64,000 nucleotides of DNA from Utricularia gibba (lineage: Eukaryota > Streptophyta > Magnoliopsida > Lamiales > Lentibulariaceae). The notes beneath the pieces are model-generated. The model was not told where the DNA came from and did not search any database. It saw only the letters and a program-made list of their open reading frames with translations. Location: assembly GCA_002189035.1 (NCBI GenBank), contig NEEC01000136.1, positions 1 through 64,000 on the forward strand. The letters run 5' to 3'. Shown one piece after another: positions 1 through 11,672 of this stretch; positions within the stretch are counted from its first letter, which is position 1, and every line of letters begins with the position of its first letter. Both the position numbers and the translations under genes were made by a program.

Positions 1-315
1 CTGACTTCACAGCACAATAAGGTCCCATTCGACGAAAATCGTGATACCTTTATTGAAGTGAGGATCTCAAGACCACCCCAAATGCTTTTTTCAACAGCAT
101 GCTATACACTTGAGAAGGCGCTTTTGTGGGTCACCGAGATCGGGCCGGAATTCGGGTCGGGCTTGGGGGACAAAGTCAGCTGTAGCCCGTCAAAGAAGTG
201 ATGCATTTATTAACGTTGGGTTGTCGGCGGCTGCCCACATGGTTTTTCAAGCAACAGCTTGCCGTTTTAAGGTGGGTGCTGTCGTTGGCAGCTTTGTAAG
301 GGCCCAAGGTTTGGT
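1..315 (+). repeat. Type A monomer (reference copy)
   Basis: This is the first A monomer, 315 bp. It opens with CTGACTTCACAGCACAATAA and has GACGAAAATCGTGATACC near base 31, an SphI site GCATGC near base 98 and an EcoRI site GAATTC at 148-153. The second half starts near AAGTGATGCATTTATT (base 197) and the monomer ends in GGTTTGGT. GTGAT occurs at 41 and again at 198, which shows the internal 157-bp duplication. In later blocks many A copies replace GGTCGGGCTTGG with GGTCGAGCTCGG, creating a SacI site. Confidence 0.92.
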
Positions 316-629
316 CTGGCTCCTTAGCCCAATCGGGTCCTACTCGATGAAAATCGTGATGCATTTAATGAAGTTATGATGTCATGAGCGCCCCAAATGG
401 TTTTCTCAACAACCTGATTTATATTTGACGAGGTGCTCTAGGCTGGCACTAGTATCGAGCAAATGGTCGAGTCGCGCTCTGGCCCATAGTCATTTGTAGC
501 CCGGCCAAAAAAGTGATGCATTTATTAACGTTGGGTTTTCGGCGGCTGCCTACATGCTTTTTCAAGGAAAAGTTGTCGTTTTTTGGCGGGTGCTGTTGTT
601 GGGAACTTCGTCCGGACCCAAGGTTCGGT
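316..629 (+). repeat. Type B monomer (reference copy)
   Basis: This is the first B monomer, 314 bp. It opens with CTGGCTCCTTAGCCC and has CGATGAAAATCG at 345-356, GCATTTAATGAAG, the SpeI site ACTAGT near base 449, and the second-half marker AAAAAAGTGATGCATTT. It ends in CCCAAGGTTCGGT. B is recognised by GAGCGCCCCAAATGG, GCACTAGTATCGAGC and TTTTTCAAGGAAAAGTTG. B precedes A in every HOR seen in the window. Confidence 0.92.
345..356 (+). other. Short perfect hairpin CGAT-GAAA-ATCG (example copy)
   Basis: In B and C monomers CGATGAAAATCG forms a 4-bp stem with a GAAA loop. In A monomers the same place reads ACGAAAATCGT, again a 4-bp stem (ACGA/TCGT) around AAA. The element recurs in nearly every monomer directly before GTGAT. 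The stem is too short to claim a function; short dyads are common in satellite DNA. Confidence 0.45.
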
Positions 630-669
630 CTGACTTCACAGCACAATAAGGTCCCATTCGACGAAAATC
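356..669 (+). repeat. Two 157-bp half-units within a monomer (example)
   Basis: GTGAT(GCATTTA) occurs at 356, 513 and 670, exactly 157 and 157 bases apart. In the preceding A monomer it occurs at 41 and 198, also 157 apart. Around each occurrence the halves share an A-rich run just before GTGATGCATTTA, then a G-rich stretch and a T-run followed by CAA. This indicates that the 314-bp monomer arose from a duplicated unit of about 157 bp whose halves have since diverged. A second check at 52220, 52375, 52533, 52688 and 52843 gives spacings of 155-158. Confidence 0.8.
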
Positions 670-3600
670 GTGATACCTTTATTGAAGTAGGATCTCATGA
701 CCACCCCAAATGCTTTTTTCAACAGCATGCTTACACTTGAGAAGGCGCTTTTGTGGGTCACCGAGATCGGGCCGGAATTCGGGTCGGGCTTGGGGACAAA
801 GTCAGCTGTAGCCCGTCAAAAGAAGTGATGCATTTATTAACGTTGGTTGTCGGCGGCTGCCCACATGGTTTTTCAAGCAACAGCTTGCCGTTTTAAGGTG
901 GGTGCTGTCGTTGGCAGCTTTGTAAGGGCCCAAGGTTTGGTCTGGCTCCTAGCCCAATCGGGTCCTACTCGATGAAAATCGTGATGCATTTAATGAAGTT
1001 AGGATGTCATGAGCGCCCCAAATGGTTTTCTCAACAACCTGATTTATATTTGACGAGGTGCTCTAGGCTGGCACTAGTATCGAGCAAATGGTCGAGTCGC
1101 GCTCTGGCCCATAGTCATTTGTAGCCCGGCCAAAAAGTGATGCATTTATTAACGTTGGGTTTTCGGCGGCTGCCTACATGCTTTTTCAAGGAAAAGTTGT
1201 CGTTTTTTGGCGGGTGCTGTTGTTGGGAACTTCGTCCGGACCCAAGGTTCGGTCTGACTTCACAGCACAATAAGGTCCCATTCGACGAAAATCGTGATAC
1301 CTTTATTGAAGTAGGATCTCATGACCACCCCAAATGCTTTTTTCAACAGCATGCTTAAACTTGAGAAGGCGCTTTTGTGGGTCACCCAGATCGGCCGGAA
1401 TTCGGGTCGGGCTTGGGGACAAAGTCAGCTGTAGCCCGTCAAAAGAAGTGATGCATTTATTAACGTTGGGTTGTCGGCGGCTGCCCACATGGTTTTTCAA
1501 GCAACAGCTTGCCGTTTTAAGGCGGGTGCTGTCGTTGGCAGCTTTGTAAGGGCCCAAGGTTTGGTCTGGCTCCTAGCCCAATCGGGTCCTACTCGATGAA
1601 AATCGTGATGCATTTAATGAAGTTAGGATGTCATGAGCGCCCCAAATGGTTTTCTCAACAACCTGATTTATATTTGACGAGGTGCTCTAGGCTGGCACTA
1701 GTATCGAGCAAATGGTCGAGTCGCGCTCTGGCCCATAGTCATTGTAGCCCGGCCAAAAAAGTGATGCATTTATTAACGTTGGGTTTTCGGCGGCTGCCTA
1801 CATGCTTTTTCAAGGAAAAGTTGTCGTTTTTTGGCGGGTGCTGTTGTTGGGAACTTCGTCCGGACCCAAGGTTCGGTCTGACTTCACAGCACAATAAGGT
1901 CCCATTCGACGAAAATCGTGATACCTTTATTGAAGTGAGGATCTCAGACCACCCCAAATGCTTTTTTCAACAGCATGCTATACACTTGAGAAGGCGCTTT
2001 TGTGGGTCACCAGATCGGGCCGGAATTCGGGTCGGGCTTGGGGGACAAAGTCAGCTGTAGCCCGTCAAAAGAAGTGATGCATTTATTAACGTTGGGTTGT
2101 CGGCGGCTGCCCACATGGTTTTTCAAGCAACAGCTTGCCGTTTTAAGGGGGTGCTGTCGTTGGCAGCTTTGTAAGGGCCCAAGGTTTGGTCTGGCTCCTT
2201 AGCCCAATCGGGTCCTACTCGATGAAAATCGTGATGCATTTAATGAAGTTAGGATGTCATGAGCGCCCCAAATGGTTTTCTCAACAACCTGATTTATATT
2301 TGACGAGGTGCTCTAGGCTGGCACTAGTATCGAGCAAATGGTCGAGTCGCGCTCTGGCCCATAGTCATTTGTAGCCCGGCCAAAAAAGTGATGCATTTAT
2401 TAACGTGGGTTTTCGGCGGCTGCCTACATGCTTTTTCAGGAAAAGTTGTCGTTTTTTGGCGGGTGCTGTTGTTGGAACTTCGTCCGGACCCAAGGTTCGG
2501 TCTGACTTCACAGCACAATAAGGTCCCATTCGACGAAAATCGTGATACCTTTATTGAAGTGATCTCAGACCACCCCAAATGCTTTTTTCAACAGCATGCT
2601 ATACACTTGAGAAGGCGCTTTTGTGGGTCACCGAGATCGGGCCGGAATTCGGGTCGGGCTTGGGGGACAAAGTCAGCTGTAGCCCGTCAAAAGAAGTGAT
2701 GCATTTATTAACGTTGGGTTGTCGGCGGCTGCCCACATGGTTTTTCAAGCAACAGCTTGCCGTTTTAAGGTGGGTGCTGTCGTTGGCAGCTTTGTAAGGG
2801 CCCAAGGTTTGGTCTGGCTCCTTAGCCCAATCGGTCCTACTCGATGAAAATCGTGATGCATTTAATGAAGTTATGATGTCATGAGCGCCCCAAATGGTTT
2901 TCTCAACAACCTGATTTATATTTGACGAGGTGCTCTAGGCTGGCACTAGTATCGAGCAAATGGTCGAGTCGCGCTCTGGCCCATAGTCATTTGTAGCCCG
3001 GCCAAAAAAGTGATGCATTTATTAACGTTGGGTTTTCGGCGGCTGCCTACATGCTTTTTCAAGGAAAAGTTGTCGTTTTTTGGCGGGTGCTGTTGTTGGG
3101 AACTTCGTCCGGACCCAAGGTTCGGTCTGACTTCACAGCACAATAAGGTCCCATTCGACGAAAATCGTGATACCTTTATTGAAGTGAGGATCTCATGACC
3201 ACCCCAAATGCTTTTTTCAACAGCATGCTATACACTTGAGAAGGCGCTTTTGTGGGTCACCCGAGATCGGCCGGAATTCGGGTCGGGCTTGGGGACAAAG
3301 TCAGCTGTAGCCCGTCAAAAGAAGTGATGCATTTATTAACGTTGGGTTGTCGGCGGCTGCCCACATGGTTTTTCAAGCAACAGCTTGCCGTTTTAAGGGG
3401 TGTGCTGTCGTTGGCAGCTTTGTAAGGGCCCAAGGTTTGGTCTGGCTCCTAGCCCAATCGGGTCCTACTCGATGAAAATCGTGATGCATTTAATGAAGTT
3501 ATGATGTCATGAGCGCCCCAAATGGTTTTCTCAACAACCTGATTTATATTTGACGAGGTGCTCTAGGCTGGCACTAGTATCGAGCAAATGGTCGAGTCGC

Positions 3601-6600
3601 GCTCTGGCCCATAGTCATTTGTAGCCCGGCCAAAAAAGTGATGCATTTATTAACGTTGGGTTTTCGGCGGCTGCCTACATGCTTTTTCAAGGAAAAGTTG
3701 TCGTTTTTTGGCGGGTGCTGTTGGGAACTTCGTCCGGACCCAAGGTTCGGTCTGACTTCACAGCACAATAAGGTCCCATTCGACGAAAATCGTGATACCT
3801 TTATTGAAGTGAGGATCTCATGACCACCCCAAATGCTTTTTTCAACAGCATGCTTTACACTTGAGAAGGCGCTTTTGTGGGTCACCCAGATCGGGCCGGA
3901 ATTCGGGTCGGGCTTGGGGGACAAAGTCAGCTGTAGCCCGTCAAAAGAAGTGATGCATTTATTAACGTTGGGTTGTCGGCGGCTGCCCACATGGTTTTTC
4001 AAGCAACAGCTTGCCGTTTTAAGGTGGGTGCTGTCGTTGGCAGCTTTGTAAGGGCCCAAGGTTTGGTCTGGCTCCTTAGCCCAATCGGGTCCTACTCGAT
4101 GAAAATCGTGATGCATTTAATGAAGTTAGGATGTCATGAGCGCCCCAAATGGTTTTCTCAACAACCTGATTTATATTTGACGAGGTGCTCTAGGTGGCAC
4201 TAGTATCGAGCAAATGGTCGAGTCGCGCTCTGGCCCATAGTCATTTGTAGCCCGGCCAAAAAAGTGATGCATTATTAACGTTGGGTTTTCGGCGGCTGCC
4301 TACATGCTTTTCAGGAAAAGTTGTCGTTTTTTGGCGGGTGCTGTTGTTGGGAACTTCGTCCGGACCCAAGGTTCGGTCTGACTTCACAGCACAATAAGGT
4401 CCCATTCGACGAAAATCGTGATACCTTTATTGAAGTGAGGATCTCAGACCACCCCAAATGCTTTTTTCAACAGCATGCTTTACACTTGAGAAGGCGCTTT
4501 TGTGGGTCACCGAGATCGGGCCGGAATTCGGGTCGGGCTTGGGGACAAAGTCAGCTGTAGCCCGTCAAAAGAAGTGATGCATTTATTAACGTTGGGTTGT
4601 CGGCGGCTGCCCACATGGTTTTTCAAGCAACAGCTTGCCGTTTTAAGGTGGGTGCTGTCGTTGGCAGCTTTGTAAGGGCCCAAGGTTTGGTCTGGCTCCT
4701 TAGCCCAATCGGGTCCTACTCGATGAAAATCGTGATGCATTTAATGAAGTTATGATGTCATGAGCGCCCCAAATGGTTTTCTCAACAACCTGATTTATAT
4801 TTGACGAGGTGCTCTAGGCTGGCACTAGTATCGAGCAAATGGTCGAGTCGCGCTCTGGCCCATAGTCATTTGTAGCCCGGCCAAAAAAGTGATGCATTTA
4901 TTAACGTTGGGTTTTCGGCGGCTGCCTACATGCTTTTTCAAGGAAAAGTTGTCGTTTTTTGGCGGGTGCTGTTTTGGGAACTTCGTCCGGACCCAAGGTT
5001 CGGTCTGACTTCACAGCACAATAAGGTCCCATTCGACGAAAATCGTGATACCTTTATTGAAGTGAGGATCTCAAGACCACCCCAAATGCTTTTTTCAACA
5101 GCATGCTTACACTTGAGAAGGCGCTTTTGTGGGTCACCCAGATCGGCCGGAATTCGGGTCGGCTTGGGGACAAAGTCAGCTGTAGCCCGTCAAAAGAAGT
5201 GATGCATTTATTAACGTTGGGTTGTCGGCGGCTGCCCACATGGTTTTTCAAGCAACAGCTTGCCGTTTTAAGGCGGGTGCTGTCGTTGGCAGCTTTGTAA
5301 GGGCCCAAGGTTTGGTCTGGCTCCTGAGCCCAATCGGGTCCTACTCGATGAAAATCGTGATGCATTTAATGAAGTTAGGATGTCATGAGCGCCCCAAATG
5401 GTTTTCTCAACAACCTGATTTATATTTGACGAGGTGCTCTAGGCTGGCACTAGTATCGAGCAAATGGTCGAGTCGCGCTCTGGCCCATAGTCATTTGTAG
5501 CCCGGCCAAAAAAGTGATGCATTTATTAACGTTGGGTTTTCGGCGGCTGCCTACATGCTTTTTCAAGGAAAAGTTGTCGTTTTTTGGCGGGTGCTGTTGT
5601 TGGGAACTTCGTCCGGACCCAAGGTTCGGTCTGACTTCACAGCACAATAAGGTCCCATTCGACGAAAATCGTGATACCTTTATTGAAGTGAGGATCTCAT
5701 GACCACCCCAAATGCTTTTTTCAACAGCATGCTATACACTTGAGAAGGGCTTTTGTGGGTCCCGAGATCGGGCCGGAATTCGGGTCGGGCTTGGGGACAA
5801 AGTCAGCTGTAGCCCGTCAAAAAGAAGTGATGCATTTATTAACGTTGGGTTGTCGGCGGCTGCCCACATGGTTTTTCAAGCAACAGCTTGCCGTTTTAAG
5901 GTGGGTGCTGTCGTTGGCAGCTTTGTAAGGGCCCAAGGTTTGGTCTGGCTCCTTAGCCCAATCGGGTCCTACTCGATGAAAATCGTGATGCATTTAATGA
6001 AGTTATGATGTCATGAGCGCCCCAAATGGTTTTCTCAACAACCTGATTTATATTTGACGAGGTGCTCTAGGCTGGCACTAGTATCGAGCAAATGGTCGAG
6101 TCGCGCTCTGGCCCATAGTCATTTGTAGCCCGGCCAAAAAAGTGATGCATTTATTAACGTTGGGTTTTCGGCGGCTGCCTACATGCTTTTTCAAGGAAAA
6201 GTTGTCGTTTTTTGGCGGGTGCTGTTGTTGGGAACTTCGTCCGGACCCAAGGTTCGGTCTGACTTCACAGCACAATAAGGTCCCATTCGACGAAAATCGT
6301 GATACCTTTATTGAAGTGAGGATCTCAAGACCACCCAAATGCTTTTTTCAACAGCATGCTATACACTTGAGAAGGCGCTTTTGTGGGTCACCGAGATCGG
6401 GCCGGAATTCGGGTCGGCTTGGGGGACAAAGTCAGCTGTAGCCCGTCAAAAGAAGTGATGCATTTATTAACGTTGGGTTGTCGGCGGCTGCCCACATGGT
6501 TTTTCAAGCAACAGCTTGCCGTTTTAAGGTGGGTGCTGTCGTTGGCAGCTTTGTAAGGGCCCAAGGTTTGGTCTGGCTCCTTAGCCCAATCGGGTCCTAC

Positions 6601-9600
6601 TCGATGAAAATCGTGATGCATTTAATGAAGTTATGATGTCATGAGCGCCCCAAATGGTTTTCTCAACAACCTGATTTATATTTGACGGTGCTCTAGGCTG
6701 GCACTAGTATCGAGCAAATGGTCGAGTCGCGCTCTGGCCCATAGTCATTTGTAGCCCGGCCAAAAAAGTGATGCATTTATTAACGTTGGGTTTTCGGCGG
6801 CTGCCTACATGCTTTTTCAAGGAAAAAGTTGTCGTTTTTTGGCGGGTGCTGTTGGGAACTTCGTCCGGACCCAAGGTTCGGTCTGACTTCACAGCACAAT
6901 AAGGTCCCATTCGACGAAAATCGTGATACCTTTATTGAAGTGAGGATCTCAAGACCACCCCAAATGCTTTTTTCAACAGCATGCTATACACTTGAGAAGG
7001 CGCTTTTGTGGGTCACCGAGATCGGGCCGGAATTCGGGTCGGGCTTGGGGACAAAGTCAGCTGTAGCCCGTCAAAAGAAGTGATGCATTTATTAACGTTG
7101 GGTTGTCGGCGGCTGCCCACATGGTTTTTCAAGCAACAGCTTGCCGTTTTAAGGTGGGTGCTGTCGTTGGCAGCTTTGTAAGGGCCAAGGTTTGGTCTGG
7201 CTCCTAGCCCAATCGGGTCCTACTCGATGAAAATCGTGATGCATTTAATGAAGTTATGATGTCATGAGCGCCCCAAATGGTTTTCTCAACAACCTGATTT
7301 ATATTTGACGAGGTGCTCTAGGCTGGCACTAGTATCGAGCAAATGGTCGAGTCGCGCTCTGGCCCATAGTCATTTGTAGCCCGGCCAAAAAAGTGATGCA
7401 TTTATTAACGTTGGGTTTTCGGCGGCTGCCTACATGCTTTTTCAAGGAAAAGTTGTCGTTTTTTGGCGGGTGCTGTTGTTGGGAACTTCGTCCGGACCCA
7501 AGGTTCGGTCTGACTTCACAGCACAATAAGGTCCCATTCGACGAAAATCGTGATACCTTTATTGAAGTGAGGATCTCATGACCACCCCAAATGCTTTTTT
7601 CAACAGCATGCTTTACACTTGAGAAGGCGCTTTTTGTGGGTCACCGAGATCGGGCCGGAATTCGGGTCGGGCTTGGGGGACAAAGTCAGCTGTAGCCCGT
7701 CAAAAGAAGTGATGCATTTATTAACGTTGGGTTGTCGGCGGCTGCCCACATGGTTTTTCAAGCAACAGCTTGCCGTTTTAAGGCGGGTGCTGTCGTTGGC
7801 AGCTTTGTAAGGGCCCAAGGTTTGGTCTGGCTCCTTAGCCCAATCGGGTCCTACTCGATGAAAATCGTGATGCATTTAATGGTTATGATGTCATGCGCCC
7901 CAAATGGTTTTCTCAACAACCTGATTTATATTTGACGAGGTGCTCTAGGCTGGCACTAGTATCGAGCAAATGGTCGAGTCGCGCTCTGGCCCATAGTCAT
8001 TTGTAGCCCGGCCAAAAAAGTGATGCATTTATTAACGTTGGGTTTTCGGCGGCTGCCTACATGCTTTTTCAAGGAAAAGTTGTCGTTTTTTGGCGGGTGC
8101 TGTTGTTGGGAACTTCGTCCGGACCCAAGGTTCGGTCTGACTTCACAGCACAATAAGGTCCCATTCGACGAAAATCGTGATACCTTTATTGAAGTTAGGA
8201 TCTCATGACCACCCCAAATGCTTTTTTCAACAGCATGCTTTACACTTGAGAAGGCGCTTTTGTGGGTCACCCAGATCGGGCCGGAATTCGGGTCGGGCTT
8301 GGGGGACAAAGTCAGCTGTAGCCCGTCAAAAGAAGTGATGCATTTATTAACGTTGGGTTGTCGGCGGCTGCCCACATGGTTTTTCAAGCAACAGCTTGCC
8401 GTTTTAAGGTGGGTGCTGTCGTTGGCAGCTTTGTAAGGGCCCAAGGTTTGGTCTGGCTCCTTAGCCCAATCGGGTCCTACTCGATGAAAATCGTGATGCA
8501 TTTAATGAAGTTATGATGTCATGAGCGCCCCAAATGGTTTTCTCAACAACCTGATTTATATTTGACGAGGTGCTCTAGGCTGGCACTAGTATCGAGCAAA
8601 TGGTCGAGTCGCGCTCTGGCCCATAGTCATTTGTAGCCCGGCCAAAAAAGTGATGCATTATTAACGTTGGGTTTTCGGCGGCTGCCTACATGCTTTTTCA
8701 AGGAAAAGTTGTCGTTTTTTGGCGGGTGCTGTTGTTGGGAACTTCGTCCGGACCCAAGGTTCGGTCTGACTTCACAGCACAATAAGGTCCCATTCGACGA
8801 AAATCGTGATACCTTTATTGAAGTGAGGATCTCAAGACCACCCCAAATGCTTTTTTCAACAGCATGCTTTAAACTTGAGAAGGCGCTTTTGTGGGTCACC
8901 CAGATCGGGCCGGAATTCGGGTCGGGCTTGGGGACAAAGTCAGCTGTAGCCCGTCAAAAGAAGTGATGCATTTATTAACGTTGGGTTGTCGGCGGCTGCC
9001 CACATGGTTTTTCAAGCAACAGCTTGCCGTTTTAAGGTGGGTGCTGTCGTTGGCAGCTTTGTAAGGGCCCAAGGTTTGGTCTGGTAGCCAATCGGGTCCT
9101 ACTCGATGAAAATCGTGATGCATTTAATGAAGTTATGATGTCATGAGCGCCCCAAATGGTTTTCTCAACAACCTGATTTATATTTGACGAGGTGCTCTAG
9201 GCTGGCACTAGTATCGAGCAAATGGTCGAGTCGCGCTCTGGCCCATAGTCATTTTGTAGCCCGGCCAAAAAAGTGATGCATTTATTAACGTTGGGTTTTC
9301 GGCGGCTGCCTACATGCTTTTTCAAGGAAAAGTTGTCGTTTTTTGGCGGGTGCTGTTGTTGGGAACTTCGTCCGGACCCAAGGTTCGGTCTGACTTCACA
9401 GCACAATAAGGTCCCATTCGACGAAAATCGTGATACCTTTATTGAAGTAGGATCTCATGACCACCCCAAATGCTTTTTTCAACAGCATGCTATAAACTTG
9501 AGAAGGCGCTTTTGTGGGTCACCGAGATCGGGCCGGAATTCGGGTCGGGCTTGGGGGACAAAGTCAGCTGTAGCCCGTCAAAAGAAGTGATGCATTTATT

Positions 9601-10959
9601 AACGTTGGGTTGTCGGCGGCTGCCCACATGGTTTTTCAAGCAACAGCTTGCCGTTTTAAGGCGGGTGCTGTCGTTGGCAGCTTTGTAAGGGCCCAAGTTT
9701 GGTCTGGCTCCTTAGCCCAATCGGGTCCTACTCGATGAAAATCGTGATGCATTTAATGAAGTTAGGATGTCATGAGCGCCCCAAATGGTTTTCTCAACAA
9801 CCTGATTTATATTTGACGAGGTGCTCTAGGCTGGCACTAGTATCGAGCAAATGGTCGAGTCGCGCTCTGGCCCATAGTCATTTGTAGCCCGGCCAAAAAA
9901 GTGATGCATTTATTAACGTTGGGTTTTCGGCGGCTGCCTACATGCTTTTTCAAGGAAAAGTTGTCGTTTTTTGGCGGGTGCTGTTGTTGGGAACTTCGTC
10001 CGGACCCAAGGTTCGGTCTGACTTCACAGCACAATAAGGTCCCATTCGACGAAAATCGTGATACCTTTATTGAAGTTAGGATCTCATGACCACCCCAAAT
10101 GCTTTTTTCAACAGCATGCTTTAACTTGAGAAGGCGCTTTTGTGGGTCACCGAGATCGGGCCGGAATTCGGGTCGGGCTTGGGCCCAAAGTCAGCTGTAG
10201 CCCGACAAAAGAAGTGATGCATTTATTAACGTTGGGTTGTCGGCGGCTGCCCACATGGTTTTTCAAGCAACAGCTTGCCGTTTTAAGGCGGGTGCTGTCG
10301 TTGGCAGCTTTGTAAGGGCCCAAGGTTTGGTCTGGCTCCTGAGCCCAATCGGGTCCTACTCGATGAAAATCGTGATGCATTTAATGAAGTTATGATGTCA
10401 TGAGCGCCCCAAATGGTTTTCTCAACAACCTGATTTATATTTGACGAGGTGCTCTAGGCTGGCACTAGTATCGAGCAAATGGTCGAGTCGCGCTCTGGCC
10501 CATAGTCATTTGTAGCCCGGCCAAAAAAGTGATGCATTTATTAACGTTGGGTTTTCGGCGGCTGCCTACATGCTTTTTCAAGGAAAAGTTGTCGTTTTTT
10601 GGCGGGTGCTGTTGTTGGGAACTTCGTCCGGACCCAAGGTTCGGTCTGACTTCACAGCACAATAAGGTCCCATTCGACGAAAATCGTGATACCTTTATTG
10701 AAGTTAGGATCTCATGACCACCCAAATGCTTTTTTCAACAGCATGCTATACACTTGAGAAGGCGCTTTTGTGGGTCACCGAGATCGGGCCGGAATTCGGG
10801 TCGAGCTTGGGCCCAAAGTCAGCTGTAGCCCGTCAAAAGAAGTGATGCATTTATTAACGTTGGGTTGTCGGCGGCTGCCCACATGGTTTTTCAAGCAACA
10901 GCTTGCCGTTTTAAGGCGGGTGCTGTCGTTGGCAGCTTTGTAAGGGCCCAAGGTTTGGT

Positions 10960-11310
10960 CTGGCTCCTGAGCCCAATCGGGTCCTACTCGATGAAAATCG
11001 TGATGCATTTAATGAAGTTATGTCATGTCAACTGAGCGCTCCCAAATGGTTTTCTCATACAACCTGATGCTTATTATTTTGACGAGGTTGTCGTCGGGTA
11101 GGCTGGCACTTCACAGTAAGGTCCGAGCATAATTGGTCTGAGCTCGCGCTCATTGAGCGCCATAGTCGATTCTGTAGCCCGAGCCAAGTCAAAAGTGATG
11201 CATTTATTAACGTTGGGTTTTCGGCGGCTGCCTACATGCTTTTTCAAGGAAAAGTTGTCGTTTTTTGGCGGTGCTGTTGTTGGGAACTTCGTCCGGACCC
11301 AAGGTTCGGT
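10960..11310 (+). repeat. Swollen B monomer with scattered insertions
   Basis: This B copy is about 351 bp instead of 314. The extra bases are scattered as many short insertions of 1 to roughly 20 bases. Part of the added material reads like monomer A, for example CTTCACAG...AAGGTCC placed inside B text near 11107-11125. The start (through about 11017) and the end (from about 11195) are normal B sequence. A mixture of two misaligned monomer types in the consensus would explain it. A real mosaic repeat is the alternative. Confidence 0.75.
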
Positions 11311-11672
11311 CTGACTTCACAGCACAATAGGTCCCATTCGACGAAAATCGTGATACCTTTATTGAAGTTAGGATCTCATGACCACCCCAAATGCTTTTTT
11401 CAACAGCATGCTTATGACACTTGGGTCGAGAAGTCAGCTGCCGTTTTGTGGGTTGGCACCAAGAGAATCGGGCCGGAATTCTGGGTCGGGCCTTGATGAC
11501 GGACAAATGTGGTCAGCTGGTAGCCCGGCTGGCAAAAGAATGTGAGTGCATTTATTAACGTTGGGTTGTCTCATGGCGGCTGCCTTCACATCGGTTTTTC
11601 AAGCAACATTGCTCATGCCGCTTTTAAGGCGGGTGCTGTCGTTGGCAGCTTTGTAAGGGCCCAAGGTTTGGT
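11311..11672 (+). repeat. Swollen A monomer with scattered insertions
   Basis: This A copy is about 362 bp instead of 315. The first 95 bases are normal A. From about 11412 to 11625 short insertions appear between recognisable A words, for example GTCAGCTG placed early and TTGTCTCATGGCGG in place of TTGTCGGCGG. The last 45 bases are normal. It directly follows the swollen B copy, so the two form one abnormal stretch, and the next B (from 11673) is nearly normal apart from a few extra bases near 11692-11700. Confidence 0.75.

Noticed and set aside
345-356. Hairpin as terminator or regulatory element
   Set aside because: The stem is only 4 bp and there is no gene next to it; repetition over all monomers follows from the satellite structure.
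7956-8501. Minus-strand open frame of 181 codons, with similar ones at 3574-4116 and 47548-48087
   Set aside because: It is the same frame read across B and A monomers; it is open only in the few copies with a favourable indel and is closed in most equivalent dimers, so it is not under coding selection.
11107-11145. Foreign insertion inside the swollen B monomer
   Set aside because: The added words match monomer A or B itself, so no outside sequence is needed to explain them.
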